Assembly (NCBI GenBank): GCA_015680905.1
Contig: CM027377.1
Coordinates: 29,164,501 to 29,228,500, forward strand
Length of the DNA: 64,000 nucleotides
Origin: Coptis chinensis
Lineage: Eukaryota > Streptophyta > Magnoliopsida > Ranunculales > Ranunculaceae
Reading direction: 5' to 3'
In this document: positions 55,103-64,000 of the stretch, one piece after another
How the letters are laid out: each line of letters opens with the position of its first letter
Position numbering within the stretch: the first letter of the stretch is position 1
Position numbers and translations under genes: made by a program
The notes under the pieces: model-generated
What the model was told of the DNA's origin: nothing
Seen by the model: only the letters and a program-made list of their open reading frames with translations
The model's database searches: none

Positions 55103-56621
55103 TGATAAGCACCCAAAACTGTACTATAAAACCTCATAGAGACATAATATTTTGGTTAATTTTGTGCTTAATAATCATGAAATAATCGCATTTTTGCGCT
55201 TTTGCAGGTTGGAGCAACTAATATAAAAACGATGATAAAGCCAGCATTTAAGCACAAAATAGGGAGTATACATAAGCTTTCCGATCAAGCCCATGTGAAG
55301 CCCAACAAATTCGGACTAAAGCCCAAAGATTCAAACAGTACAAAATCAAGTTAGAACAGAATTACATGCACAGAAGCATCAAACTTCGGAGCTCATATCT
55401 CTTGAACCTAGACTCTGGTTTTGGCAAGTAAGTTGTCCAGATGATCAACACGACTAGCTCTATCTCGGGCCAGAAATTGCAGAAATTGACATCTGGGCCC
55501 ACCAATAGACCCACCTTTCGGGCCCACAAAAGAGATAAATCATCAATCATGGAGCATGTCAAGATAAAAGTGCCAAATTATTGGCACAAATGGACACCTT
55601 GCATGAAATTAATGAGGTTAGATGAGATTAGGTACTAATAGTGAAAACGAAACAAGGTCTCACTTTGTTTTGATCAATTTGTGGATAAGATGGAAATAAA
55701 TGTGTGTGTGTGTTCCACGTGGGATATAGGGAGAATGCTCTAAGATGAGAGGAAGAAAACAAAACAAAGGCATTCACTCCATTTACTTCCTTGATTACCT
55801 TTGGACTCCTTTTTCTTTCCTTGTCTAATAGTTTTAGTTTTATGAAAAAAAGCTTGTAATAGTGTTAATGGGGAACACTTTTAGTTTTTGAATAAACTTC
55901 ATCATTTCCCTAGGTAATCAGTTTTTTTTAGTTCTTTCTTCTTTCTCTCTCTCTTTAACAAATATATCTTGTATCTTTCAAACAATCCAAGGATCATGAG
56001 CTAAAACCCTCCCAAGGGGAGGGTTAATAATGCTCATGTGAGGATCAGGCTACAAATTTAGGATTCCATAATCACTACTTAGAGACTTAGGTTCTATTTT
56101 TCATCCTGTCCCAAAATGACAGAGATTGACCAATATCTTATCAACTGTTGTAAAATAGAACTAGGAGTTGGAATGATATTTCAGAGATGAAATATCATTT
56201 CAATTCCACATACTAGCATGATATGTTTAGAGATAGGTATATTGTGTTAGGGATTAAGATGGTAGTGACCTGTTTCTAAAAAGACTTGTAGCTAGGCCTT
56301 GCATGAGTAGCTTAATCCTCTACCCTTCTCTTCTCTTTAAATTACAAGTTAAAAATCTTAGTTTTCCGTTTTTTTTTATGTCTCGCATTTTTAGTATTCA
56401 AAGTTTGATTTAAAACACAGCAAACCTTAGCTAGCAAATCCACAATAAAAACTTACTCACTAGTTTCCTAATGAGTATAATAAAGTTGTAAGTTGTCCTA
56501 GACTTTAGGTTGGTTCGAATTCCTACTCAAACTAAACGCATGAAGATACGTGAGTAAGGGCTTGAGTCTACACTGAATGGAAAGAGAATCCAAATCTTTA
56601 TACCGCAAAGTGTGGATATCA
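55103..56621 (+). repeat. Element B 3' LTR
   Basis: 1519 bp, TGATAAGCACCC...GTGGATATCA. It carries a small insertion (atttcagagatga at ~56178) relative to the 5' LTR. Followed by TSD CTATA. Confidence 0.95.
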
Positions 56622-56626
56622 CTATA

Positions 56627-56950
56627 CGCAGTACCGCAAGACCTATAGTCAGTATGAGCCCTGAGACCTAGCAAGCCTAACAATAAGCAATCAATTTCCA
56701 CAAAGGAAATAGGAACAGACTCACAGAAACAATTTATAATCCAGTATTTTGCTCATAACATCAACTAAGCTTCAAACAACAAATTCCGCTCATCATATCA
56801 ATCAAAAAACATGTTCACTACTATCTGCTAGGAATAAAATCCTTTATAACCATGGTATAGTAACTCATGCAAGTATTTGGTTCCAAATCAAGTGAGCAGT
56901 CTAATCATCCTACTACGAATCCACTGGTCACACGAGCAACTGTTGCCATG
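56627..56950. other. Right flank of element B, no feature
   Basis: cctatagtcagtatgag at ~56642 recalls ggtatagtcagtatgag at 34582 in the left flank, a possible flank repeat. Nothing else is seen. Confidence 0.4.
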
Positions 56951-56959
56951 ACTTATATC

Positions 56960-57190
56960 CTACACTTCTTTGGGCTACCAGCTAGACCAAGAAAAGCACG
57001 CACCCAACATCCATGAATGCCTCTGGTTACTCCCCCCTGAGAATATAATGAAAGTAAATATTGATAGTGCCAGGACCGGCTGGGTGCAAGTGGGGAGCAG
57101 TTTTCAAAGACTCGAGTGGTGAAATCAAAGACACTCTGATTGGGGGCTTAGGGACAACAAACGACCCAGAAAATAGTATAGAGAGCGAGG
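56960..57190 (+). pseudogene. LINE-type RNase H scrap
   Basis: Plus strand: PPENIMKVNIDSARTGW, then, shifted, WGAVFKDSSGEIKDTLIGGL. This fits the beginning of a plant retroelement RNase H (KxNxD...G-A-V-x-R/K-D-x-x-G). The ORF 57061-57393 runs on into unrelated text. Confidence 0.55.
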
Positions 57191-57727
57191 AAGAGATGGC
57201 TAATGAAGTTCATAAATGCTCCAATGAAAAACAGGCAATAACCTACAGGAGAATACAAGTACTACAACAAGGAGACAACAGGTTCACGCACTTGCAATCT
57301 AGTTCAGAAATAACAGAAGAAAGATCAGCAGGTAGTAAAAAATCACCACATGAAAGGAATGATAAGGCCAGGTCGAGCAACAAGAAAGAATAGACTAAAT
57401 CAAGTCTCTTTATTCACCCTCAACTACTTAAATGATAAACCTCGCCTGCTGGAGTATGAGGGGCTTTAACAAAGCTTTTATGTTACTACAAAATTTAGGA
57501 ATTAACATAAGGATGGCAACTAAAACGTGACAACCTCGTTTTCACATTTCTGAACAAAGACACCAGAGTAGACAATATCTCAAAATCTCAAAAAGTCAAA
57601 ACAAAGAAGCAAACAAGAATAATTGAATCAAAACTTAGGAAATTAACAGGGTGAAGATAACTACAGACTCTAAGAGACCAGCTCAGATTATAAAGAAAAA
57701 AGAATATCCATAGACAAGAAACTAAGC

Positions 57728-58131
57728 ATGTTTACGTACCTGCGTGATACAATCTGGGCAAAATTAGCCACCTTTTGCATAAGTCGTGTTTCCATGTCCG
57801 CATCTCGTGCATCCAACTACCTCTTCATCTCATCTATTTCATGTCGCCTTTGCTCATCTTTCTCCTGTGCTTGCCTCTTAATCTCTTCAATCTCAAGTCA
57901 TCTTTCCTCCTCTTTCTCTTGCACTACTCTTTGCATTTTAGCCAACTGGCTTTCCAACTCATTCACACGATTGTCTAAAGATAATCGGGAGCCAAAGTAG
58001 CTAGTTGGGGTTACATCTCGTCCCTTCAACCTCACACGTCCATGCCGATCTGGAGGCATCACTTCCCTATAAATCTCATCTGAGAGAGGTAGTTGTGTCC
58101 CATGTTCATTTATACCTGCTAGGTCTTTCAT
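57728..58131 (-). pseudogene. Transposase_24-type C-terminal segment with coiled coil
   Basis: Minus strand 58131-57898: IYREVMPPDRHGRVRLKGRD, YFGSRLSLDNRVNELESQLA, KMQRVVQEKEEER. This is the conserved tail of Ptta/En/Spm transposases followed by a heptad coiled coil. It continues toward a candidate donor CAG|GTACGT at ~57738. These proteins bind subterminal CACTA repeats. Confidence 0.78.
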
Positions 58132-58439
58132 TTTGTGCTTCGTATTCCAAAAAAAAAATTACACACACGATATTAAATACAACCGAGTATGATATTTAAA
58201 CTGAAGCTATTACTAAGATCAAACTGTTACATACAATGTATTCTCTTGATTGATCATCAAGAGCATCGTGCGCTTGTGAACTTGTGAACTTGTGTGAGTC
58301 CTCACAAAAAGATCTCCTAGGGAAGGGGGTGCTCTAGCCTCCTGACTCGAACCAAATATAAAGAAATTTATTAATTGTTAATTACTAGTTAAATTCAATG
58401 CCACAGTAGAAAAATAAAAATAATAAGCATATGTACCAT

Positions 58440-59280
58440 TATCTCTTCAAACTGGGGAAAACTTATTCTTCCAGTAGCATGCTTTGCTATTTGCTTAGCA
58501 CGGTTAGCCCTGTTACGTTTAGAAATTGCCTACACAAAAAGATCTCCTAGTTAGTATTGTACCCTGTAAAATATACTTAAGTTAAACATTACACTTTTTC
58601 TTACTTGATGCTCTGGAGTATCCTAAAACTCCATAAGTTGAACCCACTCCTGTTGCGATAGTTTCTCTGGCCTATGGCTTATACGCTCTTCATATGTGGC
58701 ATAGCGGGTATAAAAGTTCCTTTTCTATTTACTCTTTTTGTTTCTGAATTCGTTCCCGGAAATCAGACCCAAAGTGGGCTCCTTCCGAGTCTCATCAAGT
58801 TCCCATTTATCCTAAAACGAGAGACAAAAAGATCTACTAAGAAATGAAATAGACAGTTTTTTTAAATTAGCGCAAGTGTGTGCAGATCCAAATGTCCATA
58901 CCTTAATGGTATCCCATAACCACTCTTTGTCGCCTACATCTTGGAGCTCCCAATTTTTTGTCCAATCAAATCGACGTGATGTTACCATTAATACTCCAAG
59001 AGATTCAGAGAACAAGCTTGGATGTTTCCAAGGTCCCACTTGTTGTCTGCCTTTCCATACCAATTCCAACTTTGAGCCATTTGGTTGGTCAAATACCTTA
59101 GGAAGGGTAGAAGTGCCACTAACCCACTTTCCATCTGTACACAAGCCCAAAGCTTTATTAATTAAACATCAGACAATAATGAACTAGAATGTTTAGTTAA
59201 ACTTACCGCTCTCGTCACCATTTAAATCCTCTCGAAATCGTTTGACCATTGCACCTGTCTAAATCGTCACATAAAGCAAT
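58440..59280 (-). pseudogene. Transposase_24-type (TNPA-like) DNA-binding region
   Basis: 58812-59150 minus: PNGSKLELVWKGRQQVGPW, SESLGVLMVTSRRFDWTKNW, DKEWLWDTIKVW. This fits the W...G...LG-x-L-x2...W...LW pattern of PF03004-like proteins. Further exons at 58620-58790 and 58440-58530 (ISKRNRANRAKQIAKHATG-like) follow in minus order, separated by intron-like gaps. Confidence 0.72.
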
Positions 59281-59391
59281 TCATCAAGTAAATCCATCAA
59301 GGAAGACACTAGATAATAACCACTCCCAAAACAAAACAAAAAATAGCACAAAAAATGAGTTTATTCCCACAACAAAAAACAACACAAAAAA

Positions 59392-60130
59392 CTATATATA
59401 ATCATCGTCACTATCATTGTCTTCATCACAATCACTATCATTGATGAAGTCTTCATCACATTCGACACCGTCAATAATATCTTCATCAATAGTATCCGCA
59501 ACAACTTCTACTCCATCAATCTCACTCCTAGTGCAACCGTTAATGTCGTGTGTGTTGTCAACTATATTATCCACATCTTGTTACATGCAAGACGTGTTAT
59601 TTTCAGTCGACTCAACTACTGAACCCATATCATACAAGTCCCTTGGAAGCGTCTTTAACACAACTCGCCAATTATCGTCCAAATTATCTTGGAGATAAAA
59701 AACTTGTTCAGCTTGAGATGCTAGAATAAACGGTTCATTTGTAGCTAAGGTTCGTGTAAAGTTCACAGTATTGAACCCATATTCATCTATTTTCATTCCT
59801 GCACGAGTCATAACATCCCACCAATCACATTTGAACAGAAACACTCTATTCTCCGTGCAATAACGCAACTCAACTATGTCATTCAACACACCATAATAAC
59901 CAACACTACCGGTCAATGGGTTCATGTCTTTCGTGCTCCCAAAGCTTGACGTTTTTGCCGATACAAAAACTCCACTATTCTGAGTTTTCCTTCGTGACTC
60001 ATGAGCTTTTGTGTGAAATCTATATCCATTTGCAATACAGCCCTTGAAACAATAAGCAAATTGACTAGGACCATATGCTAAACTCTGAAGTTGCTCACTA
60101 ACTCCCCATCCTTTTTCATTTGATGGACCT
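59392..60130 (-). pseudogene. CACTA transposase C-terminal DUF4216-type domain
   Basis: The minus strand is open from ~60130: SNEKGWGVSEQLQSLAYGPS, FKGCIANGYRFHTKAHESRR, SVGYYGVLNDIVELRYC, FLFKCDWWDVMTRAGMKIDE, YGFNTVNFTRTL, FILASQAEQVFYLQD, LPRDLYDMGS. A stop at 59579-59581 precedes a very acidic tail (59392-59574, ending DSDCDEDNDSDDDYI). This is the typical domain after tnp2 in plant CACTA transposases. Confidence 0.85.
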
Positions 60131-61600
60131 ATTCAGATAAGGAGAAAAAAAATGTTGAACTTCAGTAAACATAAGCAATTAGTAGCAAGTAGCTCCAATC
60201 AAAAAGAAAAAAGACAAAAAATGGCTTCTTTTGCAACAAACAACATGGCAAAATATTGGACTTTTATTACAAGGTTTGAGCCTCAGACCTCAGAACACTC
60301 TATCTGAAGCAGAATAGAAATTGTTGTACATGAGTATTGTTGAGGAACATAAGGAGGTGTACTGGTCAGGCATTAGCAGGAATATGGCAGGAGAACAAAA
60401 AATCTTATGAAAACTGCCTGACACTAAAGTTACTTGGAACTACATGGAAGCTAATATCCACAGATTGTCTTACTTCAGTTGTGTCATACCACCACAGAAC
60501 TCACTGAAAGCACTCACTCATTCGGTAGAAAACTACCTTCTAATTACTATGAAATATTAGACCTCTTGCCTCTTCTTGGTGGTTGCCTCTTCTAATTACT
60601 ATGAACAGGACGTTTTATTAACCCCTACATATATACATATTTACAAGATCTGATTCTGACTCAATGCACTACATGAAAAAAGGAGGAGGTAAAATTAGCT
60701 TATAGTATACTGCGATGCAGAATCGCGTAAGTGGGGCAAGAAGAAAATGCTAGGAATTTGAAACAGGAGAGAGGAAGAAAAATAAGGAAGAAGAGGAAAG
60801 ATATTGAAACCCAAGTCCGTATGTCCCCAAGACTATTCTACTTTCAGAAAAGTAATCTCCCACAATGACACCATTGTTAAACTAAACTGTGATCAGGTCA
60901 TCTAGTTAAGGAACACGCTGAGATGTTTGTTGTAGTCCCAAAAAGGGAAGTGTGAAGCCTTTTTTCCAATGGGAACACATATTCTTGTTAAATCATCAAC
61001 TTGGGGAGGTGGGTGGTGGTTTGGGCAGGTAGGCAGTGCAGTCCGGGACACAAGGGTCCCAGTAGTTGCTTCTGCCCCTTCCTCCATTAACTAAGAAATG
61101 GCTTCTTCAACTGAGTGAATAAACAATTGTCACTACCTGCTACTTGTGGCTTTCCACTACTTGTGATAGGTGGTGCAAGACTAGGAGAGATGGATTGAGC
61201 TAGAAAAGCCGGCGAAATGAGGCTATAATCTTCTAAATCCTAACAAAAGGGCGGGGAGGGGGGTTTACTAACATCTTAGTATTTTTTTTTCCTTTGTGTT
61301 GGACAGACTAATTACCAATGCTCTAGGAACCTGCAGCTAAGTAGAACAAACATCCCTAAATAAGAAAAAACAAACATAAATAAAAATAAAACAAGTAGAA
61401 TCCTTCTTGAGGCATGGTACTAAACTGTGAAATCATATCCGCTATACCATTGCAAGAATAGAAAATAATTGAGATGCTATCTACAAAACTACTTTGGAAA
61501 AAATTAAATAGTGTACATAAACTGATATACATAATCTAATTGCATACAATTAACACTTATGTGGTTTTCAAACCATTTACCAAACCGTTCATTATGAATA
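60131..61600. other. Intron or inserted sequence within CACTA transposase region
   Basis: No recognisable coding content. 60902-61087 (minus, PNHHPPPQ) looks like a chance frame, and 61248-61264 is G-rich. It lies between DUF4216 and DUF4218 parts, so it is probably an intron enlarged by insertions. Confidence 0.45.
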
Positions 61601-61609
61601 CGGTACGGT

Positions 61610-62591
61610 CCACATTTCTAGCACTTGCCCGCCGCCCAAGCTCATCCCTAATCACTTGTTTTTGCTTCCTGTACAAAACATTATTGCATTTATGACATAC
61701 ATAGGTTTATAAATAATATTTCTTTTAACTAAGGCACAATTTCAATAAAGTGGACTTACTCAATAAATGGTACCACTTCCTCACAATTGATTAGCACATA
61801 CAAACGAGCTTGTTCCCACTCATCGTCTGTTAGAGTCCTAAACGTTCATTCCCCTAAAGCATGACTGTATCCTAAAAAAATAGAAAATAGTCCATCCAAT
61901 CCAATAACTCAGAACTCTTCATTCCTCCCTGTCCGGTTGAACTTAGTCTCCATCCCATCATCTAAGTATCTTGAGCAGAAAGTCAAGCATTCATTAGCAA
62001 GATACCCTTTGGCAATGGAGCCCTCTGGTTTACTCTTATTATGAACATACTTCTTCAAGGTGTATAGGTACCTGAATAAATATAAAAGATGACAAAATTT
62101 AAGTTCAAATTTTAACAAAATACAAACAAAAGTAACCATTACTATTATCTTTGCTTACTGACCTTTCGATTGGGTACATCCATCGATAGTACACTAGTCC
62201 AGCGAGCTTAGCTAGCTTGACCAGCTAAATGAATAGGCAAGTGCACCATAACATCAAAAAATGATGGAGGAAATATCATTTCCATTTTGCATAGTGTGAT
62301 AGCAATCTGGTACTCAAGATGTTCCAACTCTACAACCCATAATACTTTTGAACACAATTGCTTGTAGAAATTAGAGAGCTCAACAAGAACTAATGTAACT
62401 TCCTTAGGTAAGAATCCACGTATTGCAACTGGAAGCAGTTGCTGCACTAGAACATGCCAATCTTGCCTTTTTAGGCCAGGTATTTTGCATTCTTTCACTT
62501 GAACACGACGTGATATATTTGATGAAAAATTATCGGGAACTTTAATACCTTTCAAGAATTGACAAAGCTTCCTCTTCTCAGTCAAGGACAA
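61610..62591 (-). pseudogene. CACTA transposase DUF4218-type region
   Basis: 62208-62591 minus: LTEKRKLCQFLKGIKVPDNF, KRQDWHVLVQQLLPVAIRGF, LPKEVTLVLVELSNFYKQLC, CKMEMIFPPSFFDVMVHLPI. 61909-62139 then adds RYLYTLKKYVHNKSKPEGSI, AKGYLANECLTFCSRYL. 61790-61870 adds LTDDEWEQARLYVLINCEEV. 61610-61680 adds DELGRRASARNVDRTVFIMN. The order matches plant tnp2 polyproteins. Intron-like gaps separate the blocks. Confidence 0.85.
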
Positions 62592-64000
62592 GGTAACGGG
62601 TGCAGGGGGATATAGTATTTGTTACCCTCTTTATCTATCGGATGAAGTGACTTTCGCATACCCATTAACACCAAATCTTGTCTTGACTTCAGGTTATCTT
62701 TTGATTTCTTCTCTAAATTCAGCAATGTCCTAAGCCAACTTTCACTGTTGTTCTTTTCAATGTGCATGACATCTAGATTATGGAGTAAACGAAGGTATTT
62801 CCAATATGGGAGATCAAAAAATACACTAATTTTCTTCCAATTATGTGGTAGAGAATTATCCTCTCGACTTCTCTTTTGTCCAACCTTATCACAATTCACC
62901 TTACCAAATGTGATTTGGTCGAATCTATCTAATTGAGTAAGTACATCACTTCCAGTAAAGGGGCTTGGGGCCACTCCCATTTATATCTTGTTATCAAAAG
63001 AACTCTTATTCTTTCGATAGATATCTATGATCAAGTGGCAGGAATTTACGACTTTCCATATAATAGAACTTTTTCCCATTTTGCAACCATTTTGAGCAAG
63101 TCTTCTCATGGCAAAAGGGATAGGCAAGGTGTCCTTTAGTGCTCCATCCGGACAAATTAGCAAATACTAGGAAGTCATTAATAGTCCACAAGACAGCTGC
63201 ATGCATTTTAAAATTCTATTTTGAAGAGGCATCGTACGTCTCAACTCCCTTCTCCCACAACTCCTTTAACTCATCAATTAATGGCTGCAAGTACACGTCA
63301 ATGTTATTTCCAAGACTGCTAGGGCCAGGAATTAGCAATGACATGATGAGAAAAGGTTGTTCCATACACATCCAAGGCGGCAGATTATACGGAACTAGAA
63401 TAATGGGCCAAGTGCTATGAATAGAACTAAGACTACCAAAAGGATTGAAGCCATCACTAGTCATTCCGAGTCTGACATTGCGAGATTATAAACCAAATGA
63501 AGGACATCTTTGGTCTAAGCTTGTCCATTCCTTGGAGTCAGCTGGATGCCTCAAAGCACCATCTTTCGTACGATCATCAGCATGCCATCTCATATCTTTA
63601 GAAGTTTTTTAGCACATAAATAATCTTTGGAGTCTTGGCTTTATAGGAAAGTATCGCAAAACCTTAGCAGCTTTTTTCTTAGGTTTTGCAGATGAACTAA
63701 CTCTATTTTCTGTACACTCCAATGAAGTCATGATCCATCTTGACTCACCACATACATCACAGTTATCCTTGTCCAAGACTGGTTTATTATCCTTCCAATA
63801 CAACATACAATCATTTGGACATGCGTCTATCTTAATGCACTCCATCCCAAGATCCCGAAGTTGTTTTTTATTTATTTATAATGATTCTTGGGCATATTGA
63901 TGTCATTTGGAAGTGAATCATTTAATACCTCAAGGAACATGTCGAACGAATGATTACTCCAGCCGTTAAGACACTTAACATGAAGCAAACATACTAGAAA
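62582..64000 (-). pseudogene. CACTA tnp2 transposase (Transposase_21-type), partial at window end
   Basis: Minus strand from the right edge: 63609-63845 KIDACPNDCMLYWKDNKPVL, CDVCGESRW, KVLRYFPIKPRLQRLFMC; 63216-63464 SDGFNPFGSLSSIHSTWPII, PYNLPPWMCMEQPFLIMSLL, NNIDVYLQPLIDELKELWEK; 63006-63206 HAAVLWTINDFLVFANLSGW, STKGHLAYPFCHEKT; 62582-62980 FFDLPYWKYLRLLHNLDVMH, KSKDNLKSRQDLVLMGMRK. These are in-order conserved blocks of the En/Spm TNPD transposase. Frame changes at ~63210 and ~62990 and stops near 63480-63610 indicate decay. It catalyses cut-and-paste of CACTA elements. Confidence 0.92.

Larger units (their letters stand above)
57730..64000 (-). mobile_element. CACTA (En/Spm) transposon, transposase region, runs off right edge
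   Basis: The minus strand carries, from right to left, the tnp2 transposase (Transposase_21-type), a DUF4218-type region, a DUF4216-type region and a plant transposase (Ptta/En/Spm, Transposase_24-type) region. This is the standard order of CACTA transposase genes. Several frames are broken or intron-separated. The right terminus lies beyond 64000, and I found no convincing left CACTA end near 57400-57730, so boundaries are open. It differs from the non-autonomous CACTA at 43105, whose mobilising source is unknown. Confidence 0.88.

Noticed and set aside
60902..61087. Pro/His-rich 61-aa ORF
   Set aside because: It lies in the non-coding gap of the CACTA transposase region, without homolog-like features.

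Overview
The window looks like nuclear DNA of a flowering plant, probably a eudicot. It is AT-rich, and every recognisable coding sequence belongs to a plant transposon family or is a fragment of a plant gene (a KNOX homeobox and a MORF RNA-editing factor) carried by a transposon. I see no intact single-copy host gene, tRNA, rRNA or CRISPR array. The window is a nested transposon cluster whose insertion order can be read from target-site duplications (TSDs).

Layout. 1-3420: minus-strand LINE relic (RT, zinc finger, RNase H) with a 211-bp-offset tandem duplication. 3420-5830: mostly featureless, with two unassigned open frames. About 5840-7957: plus-strand LINE with ORF1 and 3' end but no ORF2, ending in an unusual C2H2-finger frame. 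8060-12326: exon-like ORF and two CACTA termini, otherwise empty.

12327-34570: 'element A', a decayed 22-kb Athila-like Ty3/gypsy retrotransposon (TSD AATAC). Its 5' LTR is split by a 6.1-kb LINE (13308-19455, TSD AACCTTTATGT). Its leader holds a related solo LTR (20044-21557, TSD AGCGC). Between integrase and the accessory ORFs sits a 1.3-kb Pack-MULE (27605-28898, TSD TCTTATATGT) carrying a sense KNOX homeodomain fragment and an antisense MORF fragment. The 3' LTR is reduced to its last 404 bp, and its end plus flank is tandemly duplicated (298-bp unit).

35012-56621: 'element B', a younger relative with two full LTRs, tRNA-Asp-type primer site and TSD CTATA. A hAT-type element (38407-39398) interrupts gag, and a 3.96-kb non-autonomous CACTA element (43105-47060, TSD ATT) interrupts the RNase H domain. 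Integrase and the last accessory ORF are still largely open.

56622-64000: a LINE RNase H scrap, then the minus-strand transposase region of a CACTA (En/Spm) element running off the right edge.

How it fits together: A and B share the order LTR-PBS-gag-PR-RT-RH-INT-P1-P3-noncoding-PPT-LTR. P1 and P3 are post-integrase ORFs whose N-termini resemble each other. In A, gag, P1 and P3 are each preceded by a cluster of a GC-rich, hairpin-capable motif (core AGCGCGCCCGCGCT), and integrase, P1 and P3 are each followed by an internal copy of the polypurine-like tract TTTGGGGGTGG. This modular punctuation and the chimeric KNOX/MORF Pack-MULE are the most interesting things here. All assignments come from reading the sequence; no database search was run.
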